64,000 nt of DNA, from the NCBI GenBank assembly GCA_031553705.1, contig JAVBLD010000029.1:23405-87404 (forward strand), given 5' to 3'. A program made the translations under genes and the position numbers. The DNA comes from JAVBLD01 sp031553705. Lineage in GTDB: Bacteria > Bacteroidota > Bacteroidia > Bacteroidales > Marinifilaceae. The notes beneath the pieces were generated by a model. The model was not told the origin of the DNA, ran no database searches, and saw nothing but the letters and a program-made list of their open reading frames with translations. Below are positions 49,139 to 57,145 of the stretch, one piece after another; within the stretch, counting starts at the first letter, position 1; the number at the start of each line of letters is the position of its first letter.

Positions 49139-49570
49139 TTAAACAACGAAGGGAGATTCATATATTCCCTGGCCGGAAAATTCCACTTCGGTGACGTTGG
49201 CCTTGGCCGGAGTACCGGGTATATTGCGCTTGGTTTGCCGGAACAGTGGGTATACTAAATAGGAGTAGTCATTCCCATCCGTGACAATAGCAGCTACCTG
49301 CCGGTTGGAGAACGGATCCAGGACATCGGACACCTCCGGACGGATTTTGGAGATTTCAAATTTTATCGATTTGTCATAGTAGGTTCCGGCCTTACTCTCT
49401 TTTTCAGTTTCGATAAAAGAGCAGCTGTTTGGTTTAATACCGTCGATGGTAAAAAAACTACCGAATTTTAAAATCTGGCTGCGTGGGATCCGGCTGATTT
49501 TATATACCGGAATCTGGCAATTCCTTAAATCGGTAATTTCGATTTTTTTTATGATGGGCAGATTTTTCAT
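49139..49570 (-). CDS. Phage protein, unknown
   Basis: 143 residues from ATG 49570 (MKNLPIIKKIEITDLRNCQI). Beta-rich with FSGQGIYESPFVV at the end; no domain recognised. It lies between the 165-residue gene and the head operon and may be structural or regulatory. Confidence 0.55.
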   Translation of the reverse strand: MKNLPIIKKIEITDLRNCQIPVYKISRIPRSQILKFGSFFTIDGIKPNSCSFIETEKESKAGTYYDKSIKFEISKIRPEVSDVLDPFSNRQVAAIVTDGNDYSYLVYPLFRQTKRNIPGTPAKANVTEVEFSGQGIYESPFVV

Positions 49571-49649
49571 AGTAAGGTGTATAAAGTGTGAGACATTCAC
49601 GGTTTTTACCCGGATTTCAGGAAAAAAGTGTGAAACTTTTTATAACTAT

Positions 49650-50147
49650 CTATGTTGCAATAGGTTTTATTGTATTATAGAGCGATTGACGTACTTTTTT
49701 CTGATTCCGGTAATCAGATTTCTTTATTGTTTCATAGTTGAGTGCACAATTTTTGATGTTATACTCTTCCAAAATGGCTTCGATAATTTCTTTCTGAGTA
49801 CACTTCCGACTGTAACCGGCTTCGAAAATCAGCCGCATTTTTTGACGGAATTCCGCCTCGATGTAGTCGTTTATTTTCTGCTCTCCCCACTTATCGACAT
49901 AGCAAAAACGATGTTTCAGAAATACGTTATTGTAAGCGTTTGTCAGGATCGTAAACCGGACCGGATGATCCAGTACCGGATGAACAGGCCCAAGGCCGGA
50001 GGTCAGGATATGCGAAAAGATCATTTTCCCGATATCCGTATGTCTTGACAGGATGATGTCACCATCCTTGTCCGTTTTGAGTTCGTGACGGAGAAAATCT
50101 TCCAGGTGAGGTCTAAGGTTTATTGTAAGAACGGTTTTTGTAGCCAT
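49650..50147 (-). CDS. Possible DNA-binding late-region protein
   Basis: 165 residues. A helical C-terminal part (YSRKCTQKEIIEAILEEYNI, then CALNYETIKKSDYRNQKKVR) looks like a helix-turn-helix with a basic tail. The N-terminus (MATKTVLTINLRPHLEDFLR) is unrecognised. It is the first gene downstream of the terminator that ends the CRISPR-like array, directly before the head genes, a place where late-gene activators sit. That role is a guess from context. Confidence 0.5.
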   Translation of the reverse strand: MATKTVLTINLRPHLEDFLRHELKTDKDGDIILSRHTDIGKMIFSHILTSGLGPVHPVLDHPVRFTILTNAYNNVFLKHRFCYVDKWGEQKINDYIEAEFRQKMRLIFEAGYSRKCTQKEIIEAILEEYNIKNCALNYETIKKSDYRNQKKVRQSLYNTIKPIAT

Positions 50148-50227
50148 AACGATTTGTTTGATAGGCTAATATAGTGAAAATTAGAATGTAGTACAAAGAA
50201 ATACAGAAAAATATAGAAAATAAAAAA

Positions 50228-50246
50228 GGTGTCCGAGTCGGACACC
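50228..50246 (-). terminator. Terminator downstream of the CRISPR-like array
   Basis: Perfect 19-nt inverted repeat (GGTGTCCGA-G-TCGGACACC) followed on the minus strand by TTTTTTATTTTC. It lies about 23 bp beyond the last, degenerate repeat, so a minus-strand array transcript would end here. Confidence 0.85.
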
Positions 50247-50269
50247 ACACAAACATATACCCAAGCCTT

Positions 50270-50418
50270 ATATAATTCTGTTATAGTACAATTAAAGAGG
50301 GTTTAACTATGTGCATATTATTTGATTTCAATTCTATGTAGTGCAATTAAAAGCGTACGGTTAAATCGAGGAGCACGATTTTCAATAACGTTTCAATTCT
50401 ACTCAGTGCAATTAAAAG
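50270..50418 (-). CRISPR. Phage-borne mini-CRISPR array (three repeats, two spacers, no cas genes)
   Basis: Two 29-nt repeats at 50390-50418 and 50325-50353 differ at only 4 positions. A degenerate third copy at about 50270-50298 has an extra base. In minus-strand sense the repeat begins CTTTTAATTGCACT and ends AGAATTGAAAC (first copy) or ..GAAAT (second). Spacers are 36 nt (50354-50389) and about 26 nt (50299-50324). The ATTGAAAC/T end is the 8-nt 5' handle of Cas6-processed type I/III crRNAs. Degeneration of the last repeat is normal at the trailer end, so the leader side is to the right and transcription is leftward into the terminator at 50228-50246. No cas gene is in the window. A chance tandem repeat is less likely given repeat length, spacer length, handle and terminator. 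Confidence 0.75.
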
Positions 50419-50424
50419 CAATTT

Positions 50425-50448
50425 GCTAACGACATTCATGTCGTTAGC
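50425..50448. other. Palindromic hairpin at the leader side of the array
   Basis: Perfect 10-bp arms (GCTAACGACA and complement) with loop TTCA, 7 bp from the first repeat and overlapping the stop codon of the upstream HTH gene. It lacks a T-run on either strand, so it is unlikely to be a simple terminator. It might be an RNA processing site between HTH mRNA and array. Confidence 0.55.
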
Positions 50449-50650
50449 TGTTATGCTTCTCTATTCTGTCACCTTTTTTGATCTCCAGATTAAGATACCT
50501 TAGAACATTTTCGATATCTGTGAGCGGTAAAGGGCGTATCCCAAGTAGGAATTGATTAAAGCTTTGGTATATAATACCGTTATCAATCGCACATTTACGC
50601 TTTGATATCTTACGTTCCCGAAGTTCTTTTATAATAGCTTCCCTGATCAT
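50444..50650 (-). CDS. Small HTH protein upstream of the array
   Basis: 68 residues with a helix-turn-helix (REAIIKELRERKISKRKCAI, then NQFLLGIRPLPLTDIENVL). The pattern resembles XRE-like small phage regulators. It lies 26 bp upstream of the CRISPR-like repeats in the same direction with no terminator between, so the array is probably on the same transcript. Confidence 0.65.
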   Translation of the reverse strand: MIREAIIKELRERKISKRKCAIDNGIIYQSFNQFLLGIRPLPLTDIENVLRYLNLEIKKGDRIEKHNS

Positions 50651-50664
50651 AAGTGTAAAGGTAA

Positions 50665-51621
50665 TTATTTTTCTTTTCTTTTAAAGAATTCGTGTTCTAA
50701 AAGTGTTTTTGCATTTTCCATCTTATTGATACGTATGTATTTAAAAAATGCTTCTTCGGTTTTATGGCCGGTTAGGAGCATGACTCTTGCGGTCGGAATA
50801 CCGGACAGATACATGTTTGTAGCGCCGGTCCGACGGGCGGTATGGGAGGAGACGAGCTGCCATTTTTTTAAGCGTTTACGAACTACTTTATGTCCGACCG
50901 TCCGCTCCCAGATTACAATGTCATCTATTCCCGCTTTCCGGCATACTCTTTTGATGGTTGCTCCGAATGCCTGTTGACTGGGCATTTTAGGGAGTTTATC
51001 TTCGTTTCGTTTAAGGATTTCGTAAATAACCGGATGCACCGGGATGACAACAAATTCACCGGTTTTCTGGGTTTTAAGCTGGATTGTGTTGTTTACAAAG
51101 TTATCGACTGTTAAGGATCGATAGTCGGAGATTCGGAGAGCTGTAAAACAACCGACAAGGAACCGATCCCGGACCGCTTTGGCTTCCCTGGAAAGTCCTG
51201 TCAAATTGTTTAATCTGTCCAGCTCTTCTAATGTAAGGTACACCGCACAGGAACTTTCCTGTTTAACGGTTACCCGCTCAAAACCGAGGTTGACGGCGTA
51301 ACCGGCCCTCTCCGCTCTTCTTAACATACAGGATACGCGCTGAAAGATATCCTTTATAGTACTTGACATTAGGTTTCTATCTTTCAGGTATTGTATAAAC
51401 TCCTCCGACAGCGGTTCTGTAAAGGAATCGGAATTGATCGGAAGGCTGGTTGCGGAAGAGAATGACTCCAAGTGCCTGGCGATGTTCCGGTACTGGCTTT
51501 TGTATCGTTTTGTTAATCTGCTGGATCGGGATATGTAGTGGTAGATAAATTCCGGGAGTCTTATATTTTCTTTATGTTCCGATTGTCGAAAAATCGGAAA
51601 TAAATTGCTTATCTTTGCCAT
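50665..51621 (-). CDS. Second tyrosine recombinase (Xer-like)
   Basis: 318 residues. N-terminal SAM-like domain (about 15-110) and catalytic domain (about 130-315). All expected active-site residues are visible: Arg in FTALRISDYRSL, His-x-x-Arg in SSHTARRTGA, LLTGHKTEEAF and Tyr in FFKYIRI. It is inside the early region, far from either att site, and differs from the att-adjacent integrase, which has Lys in the second box. It could resolve or invert DNA or be a remnant integrase. A hairpin plus AACACGTCAA motif precedes its start. Confidence 0.88.
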   Translation of the reverse strand: MAKISNLFPIFRQSEHKENIRLPEFIYHYISRSSRLTKRYKSQYRNIARHLESFSSATSLPINSDSFTEPLSEEFIQYLKDRNLMSSTIKDIFQRVSCMLRRAERAGYAVNLGFERVTVKQESSCAVYLTLEELDRLNNLTGLSREAKAVRDRFLVGCFTALRISDYRSLTVDNFVNNTIQLKTQKTGEFVVIPVHPVIYEILKRNEDKLPKMPSQQAFGATIKRVCRKAGIDDIVIWERTVGHKVVRKRLKKWQLVSSHTARRTGATNMYLSGIPTARVMLLTGHKTEEAFFKYIRINKMENAKTLLEHEFFKRKEK

Positions 51622-51636
51622 GCTTTAGTTTTAATA

Positions 51637-51677
51637 TTGACGTGTTGAATTAAAGTAGCCCCGCAGTGATGCGGGGC
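51637..51677 (-). promoter_or_regulatory. Leader element copy 1 (hairpin plus CAACACGTCAA)
   Basis: Minus-strand order: hairpin GCCCCGC-6 nt-GCGGGGC (51658-51677), then TACTTTAATT, then CAACACGTCAA (51637-51647), 15 bp before ATG 51621. The same layout recurs before the next gene. On the plus strand the hairpin is followed by GTTTTTTT, so it may also stop antisense transcripts. Confidence 0.65.
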
Positions 51678-51690
51678 GTTTTTTTATAGT

Positions 51691-52089
51691 TTACTTATTC
51701 TTGTAGGCAGACAAGAAGTCCAGAAAGCCGGAGATATCGGCCTCTTTATTGTCGATTAACATGTTTAATCTTTCGACAAATTTTTCGAATACACACATCA
51801 TTTCTTTGAAGTTTATATAGATACAACTGTTATCGAATACAGTGTCTAAGCTGTATGATTTTTCCTTTTCTCTTAACCAAAATTTCAGTTTCCCGTCTTT
51901 GTTGTAAAATGCGGCTTCATGATACATACAGCCTTGACCGGTTAAGTCAAAAGTAACGTCAAAAAACTCGGAGCGGATGTCTGCAACGTCTTCAGCGGCG
52001 GATAGATCGAAATTTTCAAAGAATTCCAATGTTTTTGAAACGGCGGTTCTGGTCGTAACTTTTCTGTCTTTTAATTCTAAAGTTTTCAT
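51691..52089 (-). CDS. Early-region protein, unknown
   Basis: 132 residues (MKTLELKDRKVTTRTAVSKT...). Mixed alpha/beta, acidic, with a helical C-terminus (FEKFVERLNMLIDNKEADIS). No family recognised. Its start is preceded by the shared hairpin-CAACACGTCAA leader, so it is controlled like the recombinase gene downstream. Confidence 0.6.
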   Translation of the reverse strand: MKTLELKDRKVTTRTAVSKTLEFFENFDLSAAEDVADIRSEFFDVTFDLTGQGCMYHEAAFYNKDGKLKFWLREKEKSYSLDTVFDNSCIYINFKEMMCVFEKFVERLNMLIDNKEADISGFLDFLSAYKNK

Positions 52090-52107
52090 AATGCTTTAAT
52101 TTTTAAT

Positions 52108-52149
52108 TTGACGTGTTGATTTTATTAAGTAGGCGGGAAGGTTCCCGCC
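52108..52149 (-). promoter_or_regulatory. Leader element copy 2 (hairpin plus CAACACGTCAA)
   Basis: Hairpin GGCGGGA-4 nt-TCCCGCC (52132-52149) then TACTTAATAAAATCAACACGT..; CAACACGTCAA at 52108-52118, 18 bp before ATG 52089. The hairpin arms differ in sequence from copy 1 but keep pairing. Confidence 0.65.
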
Positions 52150-52154
52150 CTGTT

Positions 52155-52409
52155 TTAGTTCTCTGTAAATTTTGTGAAGGCTGATTCGCAAAATACTAAG
52201 TAGTCTTCGATAGAGATTTCAAGATCCTGGTCCCGTTGAATTTCAAGTTCGTTTCTTTCGTCCCAGTAGCCTGTTGCCAGTTCGCAAATAGCATATTGGG
52301 TAAATTCAACCGGTTGGTTGTCTTCGTTTACCGGATATGATTCAGGACATGATGTGTAAGCGTTGTAAGCTAAATCGATGATAATCTTTTGAACATCTTT
52401 CTTTTCCAT
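52155..52409 (-). CDS. Small early protein, unknown
   Basis: 84 residues, acidic (MEKKDVQKIIIDLAYNAYTS...; GYWDERNELEIQRDQDLEIS). First gene after a palindrome-containing promoter and the third CAACACGTCAA motif. No family recognised. Confidence 0.6.
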   Translation of the reverse strand: MEKKDVQKIIIDLAYNAYTSCPESYPVNEDNQPVEFTQYAICELATGYWDERNELEIQRDQDLEISIEDYLVFCESAFTKFTEN

Positions 52410-52426
52410 GACTTTAAAATTTTAAT

Positions 52427-52437
52427 TTGACGTGTTG
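52427..52437 (-). promoter_or_regulatory. CAACACGTCAA motif copy 3
   Basis: Same 11-mer as in copies 1 and 2, 17 bp before ATG 52409. Here a promoter rather than a GC hairpin lies upstream. Confidence 0.55.
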
Positions 52438-52454
52438 TGTTATTTATTACGATA

Positions 52455-52487
52455 CAAATATAAGCATATATGCTTATATAAAACAAA
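52455..52487 (-). promoter_or_regulatory. Promoter with 20-bp palindrome in the spacer
   Basis: Minus-strand -7 TATATTTG (52455-52462) and -33 TTTG (52484-52487), 21-bp spacer. A perfect 20-bp palindrome (TATAAGCATATATGCTTATA, 52459-52478) overlaps the -7 element and the spacer, a likely repressor site. It drives the 52409 gene and probably those downstream. Confidence 0.65.
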
Positions 52488-52592
52488 TAAAAGAATGACT
52501 TTAACAAAACTTTAACACATGAAAAGAAAAAGAGGGTATTTCTGGATCTATTGTTCCGAAAAAAACATTTTTCTGATAGGTTGACATGTATT

Positions 52593-52830
52593 TTACTTAC
52601 TTTACTTACTTCGCTTACTTCCACAAATGCAATTATTTTATAATCAAATAATTATACTCATATTTTCTTACTTCGTTAAATGATAGTATGTAGTAATAAA
52701 TGTAGTAATGTAGTAAGTTGTAGTAAAGCGAAGTAAGATGTCGTAAAGGTTTTTGACCGTTTTTATGCCTGTATTCTATTGGTTTATTGTATTTTATATG
52801 TAGCGAAGTAAGGGAAGTAAGCGAAGTAAT
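52593..52830. repeat. Iteron cluster, probable phage replication origin
   Basis: Part of a 616-bp stretch (52410-53025) without a convincing gene. Four copies of TGTAGTAA occur at 52689, 52701, 52709 and 52719. Three GCGAAGTAA units occur at 52728, 52803 and 52821. The opposite strand carries tandem TTACTT/CTTACTT units at 52593-52620 and CTTACTTCG at 52668. The flanks are AT-rich. Direct repeats with AT-rich DNA next to a primase-helicase gene are typical of iteron origins. Confidence 0.6.
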
Positions 52831-52957
52831 AAAAAATCTACGTGTGTAATAATCATTCGTATCGAAAATCACAAAAAACCGCTTGCCTCAAGGAATTTCT
52901 TTTCGGGGGGGGGTGGAAGGGGAGAAATTTTCAGTTTTGGGAGTTTAAACAAAAGGA

Positions 52958-52981
52958 ATCCCAGGTCGACCGACCTGGGAT
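52958..52981 (-). terminator. Terminator after the radical SAM gene
   Basis: Eleven-bp perfect arms (ATCCCAGGTCG 52958-52968, complement 52971-52981), followed on the minus strand by TTCCTTTTG. A second hairpin, GGATGCC-GGA-GGCATCC, lies at 52991-53007. Together they end the replication transcript. Confidence 0.75.
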
Positions 52982-53025
52982 AGTGTTTACGGATGCCGGA
53001 GGCATCCGGGGATTACTACTCCTTC

Positions 53026-53946
53026 TCAAAATAGTTTAAAATACTCTTCACATTTAAATCCTTTACGTGGAGAAAAATCTTTAAACTCACATGTTTTGTA
53101 GAATTCTCTTCTATTAGTCCAACGTGCAAGATCCTTTTGCCATTGTGGAATAATATGACATATATTGTCTAAATCTCTATATGGTTGGCTATGTATGATA
53201 AATCGGATAGTTTTATGTTTCCAATGATTCACGCGATTAAAAGACTCTTGGAATTCTAACAAGATACAGTATAGAAAGTATTCTCCTTTAAATCCATGTT
53301 TATTCAATAATGCTGAAGCTTTCTCTACCTGTATGACCTGTTCGGGGGTATCGCATCCAAAACGGATCCGTTTTATCCATTTTACTTTTGCTAATAACTG
53401 AGCGATATCATTTGTAACTAATCTTGCGTCAAGACCCTGGTTAAAATCGACACGGATTCCCATGTCAACAATCTTTTTAATTTGTGATAGTCCATAATCG
53501 GAGGCAAGGATATTATTATCCATAAGTATTATATTCTTCCGGCCTTGAGCAACTTCTTCGATATCCATGTATGGTGTTATTTTGCCCTCTTTTTGTGGTA
53601 CTATACACCATTTACATTTATTTGGGCAACCTCTTGTCAAGAATCCATATGCTAGATCTTTATAAATAGAATATAGATTATAATCAGGGATACAGCGATC
53701 GACTTCTAATGGTAGTTTTTTTAGGATATCATATCCGGTTCCACCTTTTTCGATATTATTTGAATTCACAAAATATCCATAGTCTGGAGTGAAATTGAAT
53801 ACTTTTGACATATATACTTTATCATAGTGACATAAATGGTTATACCATTCTACGCTATCTCTTAAGGATTTATGATATGAGGATATCTTCATTAAGGCGA
53901 GATTAGGAAAATCGACCCCATCTACATTTATTAAACCTATATCCAT
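53026..53946 (-). CDS. Phage radical SAM protein
   Basis: 306 residues. The CxxxCxxC cluster motif is in TRGCPNKCKWCIVP (about 105-118), binding a 4Fe-4S cluster and S-adenosylmethionine. The N-terminal about 90 residues (IGLINVDGVDFPNLALMKIS) resemble the B12-binding-like domain of B12/radical SAM enzymes, though no clear DxHxxG is present. Downstream RIRFGCDTPEQVIQVEKA fits the barrel. It starts 2 bp after the primase-helicase gene, so it is expressed with replication. The substrate is unknown; DNA or nucleotide modification is one possibility. Confidence 0.82.
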   Translation of the reverse strand: MDIGLINVDGVDFPNLALMKISSYHKSLRDSVEWYNHLCHYDKVYMSKVFNFTPDYGYFVNSNNIEKGGTGYDILKKLPLEVDRCIPDYNLYSIYKDLAYGFLTRGCPNKCKWCIVPQKEGKITPYMDIEEVAQGRKNIILMDNNILASDYGLSQIKKIVDMGIRVDFNQGLDARLVTNDIAQLLAKVKWIKRIRFGCDTPEQVIQVEKASALLNKHGFKGEYFLYCILLEFQESFNRVNHWKHKTIRFIIHSQPYRDLDNICHIIPQWQKDLARWTNRREFYKTCEFKDFSPRKGFKCEEYFKLF

Positions 53947-53948
53947 GT

Positions 53949-56900
53949 TTAAAAAGGTAATTGCGGTTCTTTCGATACCGGTGCGTTCTTTGCTGTACTT
54001 TCAGGTTCTTCGCCGGTGTCGGACTCGCTACGGATTGAAATCGGTAGTTTGTCGTAGTCAAAAACTAAGGCTGTCGTACTTGTACGGCATTTTTTACCGT
54101 CTTTCGACTCCTGGGTACCTGTTTTCGGATCGATCTTTTTAAATGACTCTTTTTGGGTTTTGCATATGAATGCTTTGGAGTTTTCGAGATAGTTCAGGAT
54201 AGTACTTTCCGGAAGAGGTTTGCTTCCTTCTTTATCAACTTGCATAATATACAAATGAACAACACGAGATGTGCTAAGATAAAATAGTGTGGTAGGTTTG
54301 GCCAATGTCAATTCTTCTTTATTCCAGACACCGTTTTCAAAATATACTTTAGATATTTTACTTTCATACTTAAATCTATAATCCCCCTCGTCAAATAGCA
54401 TATTTGAAGCCGCAAGGAATTGAATGGTTTTCCAAAACCGGCCAAGATCATCATTGCGTTCACCTTCTCGGCTTTGAATGAGGATTTTCGATGATGCCAT
54501 TTTGATTAATTCTTCCCAATCCCAGGGAAGTTCCAAATAATCTTCCAAGGTGGAATATGCGGCCAGAACCATCAACCAGTTATTGAAAATACGGTCCATT
54601 ACGACGGCACCGTTTAGGTGTTTTTCCAGGGCCTCCTGAGTGCGCTTAATGGCAGCCGAGTAGTTTTCTACAAATAACGGACGAAGTTTTAAGATTCGGT
54701 GCGTGAGGTGGGTGATTCCACGCATTTCGATAGATTTCAGTTCTGTATATCGGTCACGTTCTTCCTGGGTATGGGTGTCGTCTGTGAAGGATAAGAAGAT
54801 GAAACGGGAGAGTAGCGCCGGATCCGCATCGGCCATCTGTTGGCCGGTGACAATTACGCCCTGGTCGACGGATGTGGTTTCCCGCTTTTTGTCTTTGTCC
54901 ATGTTCATCCGTGTACGGCCGGTACCGCCCCAGATACTTTTTAAGATCTCACGTTTTTCGACATCGAGGTCGTTCCGGTATTCGTCCAATACACAAAGAG
55001 CGTTTGACGCGGCGGCAATGTGTTCGCCCATGGCGGCCTTGGTAATAGAAAATAAGTTGGGAGATTCAGCCAGCTTACCGAAAAACTGGATCAGGGACTC
55101 AGCCGCGCCGGATTTTCCGGAACCTTTGGGACCGAACATGTTCAATAACGGGAATACTCGAAACTTATGGACAATGACGTCACGGAAGAGGCAAGCAATA
55201 AGGAAACAGAAAGCGATCTTTCCATTGTCCCCATGGACGGCCGTGAATTTACGCATGTACTCTGTCATAGTGATATTACCTTCCATGTGACTAAAGTTTT
55301 TTTCGAAGGTGAACAGGTTGGATTCACGTTCGAAAATCCTGGATCGGGCCGGGAGGTAATACGATTTGTTTTTGTGTTTTACGATACCGATATCATCGAT
55401 CGGCTTAAACTCACCATCCGCAAAAATACCGTTACCCCAAGCGAAGAAGCTGTCAGGTTGCCATCCCAACTGGGTGATTTCGGTACAGGATTCTGTGTTG
55501 GCATAGAGCCAGACTTTTAACCGGTTCAGGTCGGCCTCGGAACCGTTCCACCAAAAGTTTCCTAAACTTTCGATCTTTAAACGGAATCCGGAGAGCATGT
55601 TCAGTTCTTTTTGTGCGATCTCGATCACCTTTACGATTCCGAACTCATTCGTAACCTCGTAAGTTCTTTTTGCGTTAATCGAGCTTTCAATGTGGAAGAG
55701 CGGACGGAGGAAGAAGTTCGAAACCTGACGCCGGTTGTCGTCACTTTTCCGGTCTACAAAGTAATAACAGCCTCCGTCTACGCAAAAGCCGTTTTCGTTT
55801 AATTCAACCAGATATTCGGCCGGAATGAAATTTTTCCGTTTTATCTCCTTTGGCTGTTCCGCTTTATTCCAACGAACGACGGCGTCTCTCCATGCTTTTG
55901 CCGGCTTAATGTGTTCCGAAATACTATCAATGTAGATGGATTGTAATTGTTCGTCGTACCGGGATATTAGGAAAGATACATCCTTTATAAACTCGGTTTT
56001 GAATGCCGGGCTATTACATTTACCGCTATTTTTGCGGACATTGTAAACGATATAGTCTATTGCTTCTTTTTCCTGAAATTCCTCGAATTTAGCCAGGTCG
56101 GTGAAGAATGTGTCCGGATCCTCTTTTTCAGGGAGGATCATGACGTTTACGTTGAATTTCTTCCGGACAAGCGCCTGAGCGTTTTTGTCGGTTGCTTTCT
56201 GGCCGGCGGCGTCACCATCATATACTAACGTTATATTGTGGGTGTATTTTGCAATCAGGTCGATTTGTTCGTCGGTCAATGCGGTACCGCAAGGTGCGAC
56301 AGTGTTGGTGATTCCTATTGTGTGTAAGCGAATAACATCCGGGCTGCCTTCTACTAAGTAAATTCTATTTTCGTTCCGGACTTTGGCCCTGGCAAGGTTT
56401 AAAGCGAAAAGGCTTTTGCCTTTTGTGAAGATGGGGGTATCGGGGGAATTGATGTATTTTGGAGTGTCTTTCTTTTCTGTCATTGCCCGGCCGGAAAAAG
56501 CGATGACCTTTCCGGTAGGATTGCAGATGGGAAACATAATTCTATCCCTGAAATAGTCGTACAGTTCACCGTGCTCATTTTCTTTAACTAAACCGGCTTC
56601 GATAAGTAATTCGGTACGGAGGCATTTTTCACGGGCCCAGTGGAGGAATTTATTACCTGGAGGTGCATAGCCGATGTTAAAATCATCCTCCGGAGAGAAT
56701 TTTCTTACTTCGAGGTATTTTAAAGCTTTGGGGGTTGCTTTTAATTGTTCCTGGAAAAATTCCTGGGCGTAACGGCAAGCAATCCGGAGGGATTCTTCGT
56801 GCTTGAATTTCTCCTGATCGAAGTCTTTGTCTTCTTTCCAGGAGAATTCTATTTTTAGTTTCTCAGCTCCGATTTTAACCGCTTCCCTGAAGTCGACACC

Positions 56901-57119
56901 TTCATGCTTTGTGATAAAGTCGATCGCGTCGCCGGCGGCGCCACACCCGAAACATTTGTAGATACCTAACGACGGAGAAACCGAGAAGGAAGGTGTCTTT
57001 TCGTGATGAAACGGACACGATCCGATGTAGCGGTTTCCATGCTTTTTTAGTTCTACGTAGTGACTTACAATTTCGACGATGTCGTCATTTATACGGTTAA
57101 TAACGTCTTGGATGTGCAT
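53949..57119 (-). CDS. Primase-helicase fusion
   Basis: 1056 residues. The CHC2 zinc finger (CPFHHEKTPSFSV...CFGCGAAGDAI, about 35-70) is followed by the DnaG-type catalytic core and TOPRIM domain (LVEGSPDVI about 252; LVYDGDAAGQKA about 298). A linker leads to a C-terminal AAA+/SF3-like ATPase with Walker A FGPKGSGKSG (about 662), Walker B CVLDEYRND and sensor VIVTGQQMADADPALLSRF. One protein could thus prime and unwind at the phage origin. It is followed 2 bp later by the radical SAM gene. Confidence 0.88.
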   Translation of the reverse strand: MHIQDVINRINDDIVEIVSHYVELKKHGNRYIGSCPFHHEKTPSFSVSPSLGIYKCFGCGAAGDAIDFITKHEGVDFREAVKIGAEKLKIEFSWKEDKDFDQEKFKHEESLRIACRYAQEFFQEQLKATPKALKYLEVRKFSPEDDFNIGYAPPGNKFLHWAREKCLRTELLIEAGLVKENEHGELYDYFRDRIMFPICNPTGKVIAFSGRAMTEKKDTPKYINSPDTPIFTKGKSLFALNLARAKVRNENRIYLVEGSPDVIRLHTIGITNTVAPCGTALTDEQIDLIAKYTHNITLVYDGDAAGQKATDKNAQALVRKKFNVNVMILPEKEDPDTFFTDLAKFEEFQEKEAIDYIVYNVRKNSGKCNSPAFKTEFIKDVSFLISRYDEQLQSIYIDSISEHIKPAKAWRDAVVRWNKAEQPKEIKRKNFIPAEYLVELNENGFCVDGGCYYFVDRKSDDNRRQVSNFFLRPLFHIESSINAKRTYEVTNEFGIVKVIEIAQKELNMLSGFRLKIESLGNFWWNGSEADLNRLKVWLYANTESCTEITQLGWQPDSFFAWGNGIFADGEFKPIDDIGIVKHKNKSYYLPARSRIFERESNLFTFEKNFSHMEGNITMTEYMRKFTAVHGDNGKIAFCFLIACLFRDVIVHKFRVFPLLNMFGPKGSGKSGAAESLIQFFGKLAESPNLFSITKAAMGEHIAAASNALCVLDEYRNDLDVEKREILKSIWGGTGRTRMNMDKDKKRETTSVDQGVIVTGQQMADADPALLSRFIFLSFTDDTHTQEERDRYTELKSIEMRGITHLTHRILKLRPLFVENYSAAIKRTQEALEKHLNGAVVMDRIFNNWLMVLAAYSTLEDYLELPWDWEELIKMASSKILIQSREGERNDDLGRFWKTIQFLAASNMLFDEGDYRFKYESKISKVYFENGVWNKEELTLAKPTTLFYLSTSRVVHLYIMQVDKEGSKPLPESTILNYLENSKAFICKTQKESFKKIDPKTGTQESKDGKKCRTSTTALVFDYDKLPISIRSESDTGEEPESTAKNAPVSKEPQLPF

Positions 57120-57145
57120 AGTTCTTTATCTTTATCGATTACCGG

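Noticed and set aside
52904..52921. G-run (nine Gs then TGG and GGGG) as a G-quadruplex
   Set aside because: Too few separate G-tracts of clear spacing; it may also be a homopolymer length error. Not enough to claim structure.
52370..53039. Several short open frames in the 52.4-53.0 kb gap
   Set aside because: They coincide with iterons, promoter and terminator hairpins on either strand and show repeat-derived, low-complexity protein sequence.
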